A stretch of 13,252 nt of DNA from Zoogloeaceae bacterium. GTDB taxonomy: Bacteria; Pseudomonadota; Gammaproteobacteria; Burkholderiales; Rhodocyclaceae. Position numbers and translations under genes: made by a program. The stretch is taken from positions 1 through 13,252 of the forward strand of contig JAISLJ010000076.1 in assembly GCA_031290955.1 (NCBI GenBank), written 5' to 3'. Positions 3,921 to 12,420 of this stretch are shown piece by piece. The notes beneath the pieces were generated by a model. The model saw only the letters and a program-made list of their open reading frames with translations. It was not told where the DNA came from and made no database searches. Position 1 is the first letter of the stretch. Every line of letters starts with the position of its first letter.

Positions 3921-6900
3921 TCACGCGAACTTTCTGGCGCGCGGCAACTCATAGACCTTTCCCGCCCCCATGCCTGCAAGAATTTCGGCAAGAGGGATTG
4001 TCTTCCATCCCTCTTCCCAGTCTTCCCGCACGTGCCACAGATGATCCGAAGTGGTCTGGGTCGCGCTTCCGTCGTCGAGCACCACCCGGTAGATCGGCTT
4101 CCTGCCCTGCGGGAACACGTGTGTCACCTTCGTTGCGCTCCCATCCGCCGCAATCACCTCATCGCCCACGTGGATGTCGCCCATGAGCCTGAAGCCAGTG
4201 GGCGTGAGCACCTTGGCGGACAGGGGCTGGGCGTGGCCGGTCGGTTCAGGATCAACCGAGTAGAGGATTTTCTTAAGCTCCTTATCTACTCGTCCCCTTG
4301 ATAGCTGCCCGCCAAACGCAGCCAATGGTGAGGGCCGTCCCGTTCTTCCTTGTCCCTGTAGAAAGGTATTGAATAGCACCGCGCGCGCTGCCGTCGCGCT
4401 TCCGCCAATATAGCGCGACGTCTTTCTTCCGGGAAGTTCCGAAACATAATCTTTGAGACCCTCTCGAAGTACCGCTCGACTTGTCTTGGTGTCCACAAAA
4501 CTTTGCCTGTCGAAGTCATAGATGATGTCCTTTATCTTCGGATGGTTCTTGACGGCAATATTATATGCCAGTTCCATCATGTTTGTCAAGTTCCCCGACG
4601 TGTCGCCGTCCTTCCACTTGAGGCCAAGCCCCTTGAATTCCTCTTCGCCATACTCGGTTTCTGGGTCAAGCTGTACCGGATGCGGGCGGATGTGGTCGGT
4701 TGTGCCATAGCGCAAGGCCGAAGAAATCATGTTCTCCAAGCGCCAGTAGAATCCCGTTCTGGTGAGTCCAAGTGGATCGCCAATGAACACCTTGCCATTG
4801 TTGTGCGCGTACCCGGCGGCAATGCCATAGACTTTATTGCCCTGGTCTTTGCCGGATTGGAATCTGGAAATATCGATCCAGACTTCTCCCCGATGCTCAT
4901 AGACATATGCCTGCGAACCGCTGGGGGCGGTAATCACCCATGCCTTCGATGCGCCTTTGGGCACAGCATGGGTCTTGGGCAACTGAACAGCGGTATAGCC
5001 TTTATCCACCTCCCGCGCAATGGCATGGATGGACTTTGACTTGGGCGTCGGCTGCTGGAAGGCGTCATCGAATTGTGCCAGCAACGTAAAAGCCATGTTC
5101 GTGTCGTTGTCTGCCAGAATGGGGCGATTGCTCCCATCCACCGAGAACAGCGCCCCCTGTGTTGGCGTACTCGACAGTTCAAACGCCGGGCGCTCCGGCT
5201 TGGCCTGCGTGGTCTTCGCCTGCTGGCCCAGCACTCGCGCAATCTCCGCCTTCGCATCACTGTTCAGCTTCGCCCACGTCGCCGACGCGCCGAAGGTCTT
5301 GGTGGCGGTGGGAAGGCTGGAACGGTTCAGAATGTCCTGCCGCTCGCTCCGGCTCGCCTTCTCCCATGCTTGCCCAGCTTCCTCTTTATTTTGGCTTTCT
5401 GCATCGTATTTTGGAGAATTTTGCGCATTTTGTGCAATTTTCTCGTTTATTTTCTGGTCTGCCCCACGTTGCGCCGCCACAGTCGGGCGCCCATCCGCCG
5501 TGAACAGGTCCTGCGCCACGCCCTGTGGCTTGGGCTGGCTCTGCCCGGAGAGGGTGAAAGCCTCGCGTTCCCGGTCAATCTGCTCTTTGGTCAGATCATC
5601 CGTTTTCCGCCGCGCCGCTTGCCGCGCTTCCTGCGGAGTCTGGCGCGTCAGTTCGAGCGCGGGACGGGCTTCTTCGGCGGCAGCTTCCGCTTGCCGGAAC
5701 AGCCACGCCTGTACCTCGTCCTTGTTCAGGGACGTTACATAATCGCTTCTGTCATTCAAGTCAACGATGGCAAACTTGCGGGAATTCCTCTTGCCCGTGA
5801 CCGGCACAGCAACGAAGTTGGAATCATTGATGCGCAAAACCTCATGGCCTTCCACTGTCTGCCATGTCGCCTGATTCGCCTCGACAAAGGCGCGTCTTGC
5901 CTCACGGCGCGGCCTGTCTTCCTCGCGCTTGCCCGCCTCGAATGCTTCCCGGCGCTGGTCCGCTTTTGCAGCCCGCTCCAGCCGTTCCGGGTCCAGTGCC
6001 GGGTCTTTTCCTGCGCTCCTCTTCCGGCGTACCGGGAAACGTTCCCCCGTCAGGCTGAAATCATCCTCACGATCCACCGAGAACAGCGGCAATCCGCGCT
6101 CTGCCTGAAGAATCATTTCATCCGTCACCTCAAAGCCGACTTGTGTCCCGACATTGGGAATATCGACCTCGATCAATCCCTTGCCGCCGATCTTCTTCAG
6201 CACTGTTCGCGCCACATTGGGGACAATCTGGTCGTAGAATGCCTTCATCCCCTCGCCGCCAACGTCCATGTCGATTCCGGAAACTTCAACAGAATCCTTG
6301 CCACTGGAATGCAGGTCGCTCCAGAGTTTATTAGCCAATTCCTTGCCCGCATAATCCGCAAGCTCGGCTTCGTTCTCTATCCCGCGAGAAAAGATGTCCT
6401 CTCCTTGCCGATCAAATCCAACAAGCCGAATGCCATAGCTGTTTCGCCTTAATTTCAAACGAGAAACATGTTTCGAGAGCTTATACCGATCCGCCGATTG
6501 CTTACCGTTGATGAAGGCGACAACCTTGTGCCCGCCCTCCACCGCCAGCGCCGCAATGCGCTTGATCGACAGGGCCGTCCAGTCCTTCGTGTTCTTGATG
6601 AACGGCGCGTCAGGAACGCCTTTGCCATTGCGCTTGTCCTGTGCCCAATCCGATTGAATCTCCTCCACGAACAGCGTCTTCTTCCCCTCGCTGTCCTCAA
6701 AATCAGAGAGGCGAACATGAGCAAGGACGTCCTTTTCTTCCCAATGACCATTACTATGCCCAGGGATTTTTGCATTCAGATTGGAAATCTCGTTCGCAAT
6801 GTTCTTGCCCAGATCGTCAATCTTGAAACCAAGATGATCAAAGTTGCTCTCCAGATCATAAATATCGCTCGCAAATCCGGGTTTGCCTATATGCGCTTTC

Positions 6901-9900
6901 CAATCGGCAAGGTAATCTCTAATATCATAGACAGAGACGCCTTCGGCACGAATTTTGTTGGCAAATTCCTTGCGCGTTTCAGGTTCGATTTCATCCATTT
7001 GCAAGTCATATTTCAAGGAATACTCTATAAGAGCATTACTGAACTTCCATTCAAAAACGGCGGAGATCGTCTTTTCGTCCCTATCCCTGTCGATCCTCTG
7101 CGCTTCTTTAAAGGCTTTTTCTCGTATCGAGTTGATTTGGGCGCGAATTTCATCACGCTGCACCATAAGCCGCGCTCTCTCCTCTCTGTATTGCATTTTC
7201 TTCTCTTTTATCTTTGACGCGCGTTCCACTTCCTCCGCCGTTTTGTTGTAGTAGGGCAGGGTCAGCAAGATTTCCTGGTAGTTCTTCCCGCCTTTTGTGG
7301 AATATTTTTTATACTCTCCTTCGCCTGTAACATCTTCAACCAATATCGAATTTTCCCCAACCAACTTCAGGAACGACTCGATGTCGGCGACATGAATCTT
7401 GCCTTCTCCCCGTTTGTTCAGTATGTTCAGCCATTCCGTCAGGCCCGACCATTCCAGTTCCTCTTGCTTGAACTTGCCTTCCTTCTGCCGGGCGGCAAGC
7501 CATGCCCGCGCCTGAATCAAGCCCACGCGACCCTGTTTGTCGGCAATCTTCGCCATGCCAGGGACGGTTTCTGCCAGTTCAGAACGATACCAGGACGAGG
7601 CCCCATCCACCGAGTAACGTATATCGTCGTTCGCCTCCGAGAACGCGCCGGTGTTGTCCGTGGCGGACTTGACCTGGCTGGGACGGAAAGCGACGTAGGA
7701 AATACCTTTAAATTCGGTATCATTTACGATCAATCCGTCTTTTCCGTCTCTGATATATCCATTTCTGATTCCCTGTCCGCTTCTTTTTTTAGCTTTGTTC
7801 CACAGGGAATCCCATGAGGTGTTGGAAATATTTCGCAAGTTAAGGAAGACAGGCATGTCATACCTATATGCTATTCTTTTGGAAAGCGGAGATTCATGAA
7901 ACCAGAATCCAGTTCTCGCATGATGAATCATAACACTGTCATTCCCCGTGTTCCATCCGGTATTTCTCCCGAGTTTTTCCAGATCAAACACAGTGAATTC
8001 GTCGCTTGTTGCGTGGTACACCACCCTCGGCTCGCCGGTTGAAGGGTCAGTGACCTTGGAGACGGAAGCGGGGTTGATCTTCGCGTACCACTGGCCTATA
8101 CTGCGGGTATCGGTAGACACCGCCAAGGCCCCGTGTTTGTCATGGGTAGCTTTGGCAAGACTACCGATTTTCTCGACGCTCGACAGGTCATTGTCGTAAT
8201 ACACGTCACCATTTTCGTTCTCGCGCACCACAATCCGCGCCAGATACTCTGTTCCGCCAAGAGACACTTTCGCCCCATAGTAGTGCCACGCCATTATGGA
8301 ATCATATTCATCTTTTGGCGTATGCGCTTCCGACCAAAGCGGCACGGCCTTGGGCAGCACTTCACGCGCCTTTGCCAACAGTTCCATGACATTGCGGTCG
8401 GCGCTATGGTTCTTCACTTCGTTGAAGCCAACGCGGGTAAATTGCACCTCGCGCCCGTCCTGTGTCGTGACCGGCTCCTCCCGGAAGGTCTTGTAAGCTT
8501 CCCACACCTTGTCCCGCAAGTCCTTCCCTTCCAAGCCCGCAAGATCGGGATTCGAGATCGGCAACGCCTTCATGTCATCCAGCGCGGTCCTTGCCGCCAA
8601 TGCCTCCCAGTTTCCAAACCACGCCTTGAATTCCGGCGTCCGCACCTGCACCCATTGCCGGTAATTGAGCTTCGTCCGCCCGGCCTCACGCGCCCGGTTG
8701 TAGGCTTCGCGCCCGCCGTAGGCCCGTTCCGCTTCGTAGAAGGAAGGCCGCTCATCCTGATCCACGCTGTAATTGACGCCCTCGCCAATCCCCGTCTCGC
8801 CGTTGGCGTAGGCCGTCGCCAGCTTCATCATGTCCGCGAATGTTTCCCCACGGCGCTCCGTCACCCACTGCCATTCCGTGCCTGTGTGATCCAGGGAGCG
8901 GGTTTGGTTCTCGTGGTTGGCAAACCGCAGCTTCAGCGTAACTTCTTCCTCTTCGCTTTCCACTTCTGGCGCGTTCTTCCGCTCAATATTCAGATAGTAG
9001 GATTGCCCGTTCCAGCCGCCGCCCGATTCCTGATAAGGAATGCCCGCAGCCTCCAGATAGGCCATTGCCGCCTTATGCGCATAGCTTGGATTGTCGGAGT
9101 TATCAATCCCATTCAGATCGTCCGCCTTCCTGCCCGCCATCGCGTCCTGAACAGCGGCGTCTATCATCGCATCCTGCCGCGCCATGAATTCCTCAAGCGA
9201 TTCTTCTGTGAAATCGCCGTCCTCGTCGCGCTCCAGGTCATCAGAGGGAATTCTTCGACCATCGACCGTACCTTGCTCGCTCGCCTCTTCCTCGAATTCC
9301 TGCCGCACGAATTTTTCATCGAACTTGCTCAACGCCCAATGGCTGTACTCCTTCAGCGCAGCCTGTATTGCCTTTTCATCCAGTTCAACGTCCCGGATCA
9401 CTGCCAAGCCCTTTTGGTAGTCCTCCACGCTCGCCAGCGCATTGCCTTCCGGGAATGTCTGGACGCCCTCCTGATTCGCCTGCTGCCGCAGGAAGCGCCG
9501 GGAGATTGCCGACAAGTCCGCCGCCGTCAGGTTCTTTGGCTCGAAGCCGTAGTCCATCAGCGCGGCGCGAATGCTGGCGATGAAATCCTGTACCCACTTC
9601 GCCACGGCTTGCGGCAGGGATCGGGGAGCGCGTTCGTACTCCTCGATGGCGTAGGCCGCCAGTTCATTCAGGTAGTTCTCGATTGCCTTCTGACGTTGCG
9701 CAGGCGTCCGCGCATTCACAATGGCCCGCTTCTCCCGTTCCTGGATGCGATCCAGCCCCCGGTCGAACCACTGCCCGATGTCTTCCCGGCTGGAACGGGC
9801 AACGAAGGCCAGACGATTCATCATCGTGCGGTGCGCCTTGCTGTCCTGATGCCCAAGGGCGTTCAGGAACATATGCCAGCCCTCATGCCCCGCCTTGGCA

Positions 9901-12398
9901 GTGCCTTCTCCACGATGCGTGTAGGCAGCAATCAGGTGAATCGTGTTCGTCGCCGGGTCATAGAGTCCGGATGCCTTGCCCGCTTGCGAAACACCACGCG
10001 CCAGTCCATCCGGCAAGCTTGCCGGTGTTGCATGCAGGACGATCACACCATCCCGGATCATGCGTTCCGCAGCCTTCCTGCCCAAAACGCGCTCCAGCGC
10101 CGAGCGCAACCCGGCAACCGTTTCAGCATCGGCATGGGGAGCAGAGAAGGAATAGGCGGGCTTGCTGTCCCCGGCCTCGCGCCGGGTGCGCGGCAGGTCG
10201 AACAGCGCCAAGTCTTCCTCCAGCCGGGCAAGCTCTTCTCTGCGTTTCTGCAATGCCTTGGGACGCAACTTGTAGCCGCCCTCTTTTCCCGTTTCCAGCG
10301 TCTTGCGACGTTCGGCGATCATGTACTCCACTTGCCCGCGCGTCACATTTCGCCCCGCCGCACGGTGCGCTTCCTTCAGTTTCAGCGAATCCGCCGGAGA
10401 AAGGAATTCGCCTTGCTCGCGCAGGATTTCCAGCACCCTTGCGCGAGTAGCCTCATCTATGCCGCCTTGTTCCGCCATTTGGCGAAACGCCATATCGATC
10501 CCTCTGCCACGGCGCAATCCTGCCGCCACATCCTTCGCAATCGCTTGGGCGTTTTCCTCATTGGCATTGCTTTTGGATGTTTTCCGATCCCCGGCCTTAC
10601 GCCGGGGGGAGGTGCTTGCGCTTTCTTCCTTGCCGCTCGCCTTCTCGCGGGTTTGCGAATTTCCCTTGATCGCCGAGACAAGATCGCCTACACTGACAGG
10701 TGACGGTTCGGATGGAGCGGGCAGCGGGGAATTCTGGTTCCCTCTCAAGCCATGCGGTTCCCTTTGGGTTCCAGGCACATTCGGGCCGTTATCTATTTCC
10801 AGTGTCGTGATGTCATAGAATTTGTGCCGGGTTCCGGTATCCTTTGGCAAAGCTTCCCGCAGCGTGATCTTCGTGGTATAGACGCGCCCATTAACCGCCA
10901 ATGGTGCAACCAGCGTGTGGAACATCCGGGTATCCCTTGTGCGTCGCGCATCCGGCAAGGTTTCTCCCACCTTTACCGCCCGCTGTACCAGTTCCGGCAG
11001 CACTTTCACCATTTCCGCCTTCCAGCCTGTCCGTGCGTTGCCGGAAGTCCGAAACGCTTCACGCCCTCCCTCTGCGTTAAAAAGGACTTCCACGTTCATG
11101 TCGTTGTTGCGGAAACGCTGCCCCTGCAATTTCGCATATTCCGCCATTGCCAGGTTCTTCAATTCCGTCACACTGCCTGTCCATCCTTCCAGCGTCAGGC
11201 GCACAGGGGCTATCGTTTGCGCGGCCCGTTCAGGCGACAAACGAATCGAAGCGGGTTCCCGTTCATTCGCGGCAAGGGCGTTGGGAGTTTCCGCAGTATC
11301 GGAATTGCCCTGTGCCGCGTTCCGGGATTCCATGCCCGGCATGCTATCATATTCTTCTGTACTTTGCCCTCTTTCCTCCGCAATCGCCGTGCGAATCTCT
11401 TCTTTCGCCTTGGCGTTCAGCTTCGCCCACGTCGCGGATGCGCCGAAGGTCTTGGTGGCGGTGGGAAGATCGGCGCGGTTCAGGATGTCCCGGCGCTCTT
11501 CCCGGCTCGCCGCTGTCCATCTCTTCCCCGCGTCTTCCAGCGTCACGCCGCCTTGTTTAACGTTCCGGCCTTTCCCTTTATTAGCGGCTTCGCTTGTTAA
11601 ACGTTCGTTGCCTTGGCTTGCCGCCACATCCGGTGTAAACATATCCTGCACCACGCCCTGGGGCTTGGGTTGGCTTTGGCCCGAAAGCGTGAAGGCTTCG
11701 CGTTCCCGGTCGATTTGTTCCCGTGTCAGGCCGTTGTCTGCTTCTTCCCTTTGCCGTTCCGCTTCCCGCGCCTGTGCTTCTGTCTGGCGGGTCAGTTCGA
11801 GCGCGGGACGGGCTTCTTCGGTTTGACCGTTTGTGCCTTCGGCGGCTCGACCTGTTTCAGCAGACTGGCCGTTTGCCTGTCCTGCTCGGTCAGTGCCTCC
11901 CCTTCCAGCATCTTGCCAAACAGACTCCGGCCCCGATTGCTGTTCCAGGCTTGCCGTGTTTCCTTGTCCATCTTCCACCTCGTTCAGTTGTTGGATCAAT
12001 TGCGCCCGGCTCAATTTCGCGGGCGCGGCCCCGAACATGTCCGTGTCCGGGCGCTTGGCCTCATTGTAGGCCGTTTGTGCCAGCCGCTTCAGGCCAGCGG
12101 CAATCTTCCTCGCGCTCCGGATGTTGCGGGCAAAAAACGCAACAACATCGCCAACCAGCGGGTCTTGCTCGATATCCATCTGCCGCGCCGCCACATCCAG
12201 ACTCATGCCATTGCGCCGCGCTGTGACCACCACACCTGCCGCGTCCGTGATGATCTGGCGCACGTCGAACGCGCCCATGCCTTCGAGCCGCGCCATCTGC
12301 GCCGCCGCTTCCGCCATCGCCTTCAGGACGTTCGCGGCTTCCATGTCCTGCGCCTGCGCGTAGAGTTCCACCAGCCCGCCGTTGGCGTAGCCCTTCAC
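3921..12398 (-). CDS. Giant phage polyvalent protein (2,825 aa), apparently truncated at both ends
   Basis: A multi-domain 'polyvalent protein' of the kind phages and conjugative elements carry, perhaps co-injected into the host. By residue: 1-115, tail of a DdrB/ParB-like module; 194-338, repeat unit with SGQSQPKPQG and KTFGASATWAKLN; 383-545, LPD3-like domain; 760-985, metallopeptidase with HEGWH at 838-842; 1135-1175, segment with LKLRFANH; 1313-1413, second LPD3/PBECR-like domain; 1455-1590, ADP-ribosyltransferase-like domain; 1607-2105, conserved phage segment with FVEEIQSDW, GVPDAPF and GEGMKAFYD, interrupted by a charged coiled coil; 2242-2389, second repeat unit; 2496-2570, segment with GKVFIGDPLGL; 2725-2825, half intein. 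The GTG at 12398 has no ribosome binding site, and homology continues upstream in frame (QPTRQAFDRLNAA), so the N-terminus is truncated. The long intact frame argues for recent or continuing selection. Confidence 0.85.
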   Translation of the reverse strand: MKGYANGGLVELYAQAQDMEAANVLKAMAEAAAQMARLEGMGAFDVRQIITDAAGVVVTARRNGMSLDVAARQMDIEQDPLVGDVVAFFARNIRSARKIAAGLKRLAQTAYNEAKRPDTDMFGAAPAKLSRAQLIQQLNEVEDGQGNTASLEQQSGPESVWQDAGRGGTDRAGQANGQSAETGRAAEGTNGQTEEARPALELTRQTEAQAREAERQREEADNGLTREQIDREREAFTLSGQSQPKPQGVVQDMFTPDVAASQGNERLTSEAANKGKGRNVKQGGVTLEDAGKRWTAASREERRDILNRADLPTATKTFGASATWAKLNAKAKEEIRTAIAEERGQSTEEYDSMPGMESRNAAQGNSDTAETPNALAANEREPASIRLSPERAAQTIAPVRLTLEGWTGSVTELKNLAMAEYAKLQGQRFRNNDMNVEVLFNAEGGREAFRTSGNARTGWKAEMVKVLPELVQRAVKVGETLPDARRTRDTRMFHTLVAPLAVNGRVYTTKITLREALPKDTGTRHKFYDITTLEIDNGPNVPGTQREPHGLRGNQNSPLPAPSEPSPVSVGDLVSAIKGNSQTREKASGKEESASTSPRRKAGDRKTSKSNANEENAQAIAKDVAAGLRRGRGIDMAFRQMAEQGGIDEATRARVLEILREQGEFLSPADSLKLKEAHRAAGRNVTRGQVEYMIAERRKTLETGKEGGYKLRPKALQKRREELARLEEDLALFDLPRTRREAGDSKPAYSFSAPHADAETVAGLRSALERVLGRKAAERMIRDGVIVLHATPASLPDGLARGVSQAGKASGLYDPATNTIHLIAAYTHRGEGTAKAGHEGWHMFLNALGHQDSKAHRTMMNRLAFVARSSREDIGQWFDRGLDRIQEREKRAIVNARTPAQRQKAIENYLNELAAYAIEEYERAPRSLPQAVAKWVQDFIASIRAALMDYGFEPKNLTAADLSAISRRFLRQQANQEGVQTFPEGNALASVEDYQKGLAVIRDVELDEKAIQAALKEYSHWALSKFDEKFVRQEFEEEASEQGTVDGRRIPSDDLERDEDGDFTEESLEEFMARQDAMIDAAVQDAMAGRKADDLNGIDNSDNPSYAHKAAMAYLEAAGIPYQESGGGWNGQSYYLNIERKNAPEVESEEEEVTLKLRFANHENQTRSLDHTGTEWQWVTERRGETFADMMKLATAYANGETGIGEGVNYSVDQDERPSFYEAERAYGGREAYNRAREAGRTKLNYRQWVQVRTPEFKAWFGNWEALAARTALDDMKALPISNPDLAGLEGKDLRDKVWEAYKTFREEPVTTQDGREVQFTRVGFNEVKNHSADRNVMELLAKAREVLPKAVPLWSEAHTPKDEYDSIMAWHYYGAKVSLGGTEYLARIVVRENENGDVYYDNDLSSVEKIGSLAKATHDKHGALAVSTDTRSIGQWYAKINPASVSKVTDPSTGEPRVVYHATSDEFTVFDLEKLGRNTGWNTGNDSVMIHHARTGFWFHESPLSKRIAYRYDMPVFLNLRNISNTSWDSLWNKAKKRSGQGIRNGYIRDGKDGLIVNDTEFKGISYVAFRPSQVKSATDNTGAFSEANDDIRYSVDGASSWYRSELAETVPGMAKIADKQGRVGLIQARAWLAARQKEGKFKQEELEWSGLTEWLNILNKRGEGKIHVADIESFLKLVGENSILVEDVTGEGEYKKYSTKGGKNYQEILLTLPYYNKTAEEVERASKIKEKKMQYREERARLMVQRDEIRAQINSIREKAFKEAQRIDRDRDEKTISAVFEWKFSNALIEYSLKYDLQMDEIEPETRKEFANKIRAEGVSVYDIRDYLADWKAHIGKPGFASDIYDLESNFDHLGFKIDDLGKNIANEISNLNAKIPGHSNGHWEEKDVLAHVRLSDFEDSEGKKTLFVEEIQSDWAQDKRNGKGVPDAPFIKNTKDWTALSIKRIAALAVEGGHKVVAFINGKQSADRYKLSKHVSRLKLRRNSYGIRLVGFDRQGEDIFSRGIENEAELADYAGKELANKLWSDLHSSGKDSVEVSGIDMDVGGEGMKAFYDQIVPNVARTVLKKIGGKGLIEVDIPNVGTQVGFEVTDEMILQAERGLPLFSVDREDDFSLTGERFPVRRKRSAGKDPALDPERLERAAKADQRREAFEAGKREEDRPRREARRAFVEANQATWQTVEGHEVLRINDSNFVAVPVTGKRNSRKFAIVDLNDRSDYVTSLNKDEVQAWLFRQAEAAAEEARPALELTRQTPQEARQAARRKTDDLTKEQIDREREAFTLSGQSQPKPQGVAQDLFTADGRPTVAAQRGADQKINEKIAQNAQNSPKYDAESQNKEEAGQAWEKASRSERQDILNRSSLPTATKTFGASATWAKLNSDAKAEIARVLGQQAKTTQAKPERPAFELSSTPTQGALFSVDGSNRPILADNDTNMAFTLLAQFDDAFQQPTPKSKSIHAIAREVDKGYTAVQLPKTHAVPKGASKAWVITAPSGSQAYVYEHRGEVWIDISRFQSGKDQGNKVYGIAAGYAHNNGKVFIGDPLGLTRTGFYWRLENMISSALRYGTTDHIRPHPVQLDPETEYGEEEFKGLGLKWKDGDTSGNLTNMMELAYNIAVKNHPKIKDIIYDFDRQSFVDTKTSRAVLREGLKDYVSELPGRKTSRYIGGSATAARAVLFNTFLQGQGRTGRPSPLAAFGGQLSRGRVDKELKKILYSVDPEPTGHAQPLSAKVLTPTGFRLMGDIHVGDEVIAADGSATKVTHVFPQGRKPIYRVVLDDGSATQTTSDHLWHVREDWEEGWKTIPLAEILAGMGAGKVYELPRARKFA
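3924..4226 (-). other. N-terminal intein (Hint) fragment with class-3 features
   Basis: The last 101 residues (2725-2825) start PLSAKVLTPTGF, continue MGDIHVGDEVIAADG (block A region) and reach block B as TTSDHLWHV, with the TxxH motif (T-S-D-H). Position 1 is Pro instead of a Cys/Ser nucleophile. Trp stands two residues after the block-B His, the place where class-3 inteins carry the W of their WCT triplet. Blocks F and G, with the Cys, Thr and terminal His-Asn, are absent because the frame ends at 3921. It is a decayed intein or, less likely, the N-half of a split one. Confidence 0.7.
5232..5675 (-). repeat. Internal duplication, copy 2 (residues 2242-2389 of the giant protein)
   Basis: Direct repeat of copy 1, about 6.1 kb away in the same gene and frame: EEARPALELTRQT, EQIDREREAFTLSGQSQPKP, QDLFTAD, SRSERQDILNRSSLPTATKT, FGASATWAKLN. 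The middle contains an Asn/Gln/Lys-rich linker (QKINEKIAQNAQN) coded by unusually A/T-rich DNA, absent from copy 1. The copies flank the peptidase and toxin-like domains and could recombine to delete them. Confidence 0.85.
7620..8040 (-). other. ADP-ribosyltransferase-like domain (ART-PolyVal type) within the giant protein
   Basis: Residues about 1455-1590 show PRVVYHATSDEFTVFDLEKL, then RTGFWFHESPLSKRIAYRY, MPVFLNLRNI, DGLIVND and FRPSQVKSATDNTGAF. The YHxT start, a GFWF strand, DG(L/I)I and the closing 'pxQ(I/V)KSAtxNxG' are the hallmark order of ART-fold domains in polyvalent phage proteins, which may modify host proteins or nucleic acids with ADP-ribose. The usual acidic catalytic position cannot be assigned by eye. 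A DIRYSVDG linker follows immediately. Confidence 0.7.
8155..8465 (-). other. LPD3/PBECR-like putative nuclease domain, second of two copies
   Basis: Residues about 1313-1413 read FTRVGFNEVKNHSADRNVMEL, with later AWHYYGAKVSLGGTEYLARI, ENGDVYYDNDL and SSVEKIG. This is the pattern of small alpha/beta domains at the ends of MuF and polyvalent proteins, related to the barnase/EndoU/colicin E5/RelE-like fold. A more divergent copy lies at residues about 383-545 (bases 10770-11250), with MVKVLPELVQRAVKVGE, FHTLVAPLAVNGRVYTTKI and HKFYDITTLEI. Nuclease activity is proposed for the wider family and unproven here. Confidence 0.6.
9660..10120 (-). other. HEGWH zinc-metallopeptidase domain within the giant protein
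   Basis: Residues about 760-910 hold the HExxH zincin motif as HEGWH (838-842; bases 9873-9887), set in AKAGHEGWHMFLNALGH. It is preceded by a strand-rich stretch GVIVLHATPASLPDG and TNTIHLIAAYTHRG. This matches the zincin-like peptidase domains described in phage polyvalent proteins (MPTase-PolyVal type). The two His bind zinc and the Glu activates water in this class; the third zinc ligand cannot be fixed by eye. It could process the polyprotein itself or a host target. Confidence 0.75.
11386..11819 (-). repeat. Internal duplication, copy 1 (residues 194-338 of the giant protein)
   Basis: Encodes EEARPALELTRQT, then EQIDREREAFTLSGQSQPKP, QDMFTPD, SREERRDILNRADLPTATKT and FGASATWAKLN. The same ordered blocks recur in copy 2. 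The ends (LELTRQT, REREAFTLSGQSQPKPQG, LPTATKTFGASATWAKLN) are nearly identical while the central linker has diverged in sequence and length. The central helical part resembles small domains common in polyvalent proteins. Confidence 0.85.
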
Positions 12399-12420
12399 GA
12401 AAATTGCCGCGTTCAGGCGA

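Noticed and set aside
5073..6452. Plus-strand open frame of 459 codons opposite the giant gene
   Set aside because: Antisense shadow with low-complexity Leu/Arg content, no motif and no ribosome binding site.
8133..10703. Long plus-strand open frame (856 codons) opposite the giant gene
   Set aside because: It is antisense to a frame with clear domain motifs; its translation is rich in His/Arg/Pro/Cys, shows no recognisable domain, and arises from the G+C bias of the coding strand.
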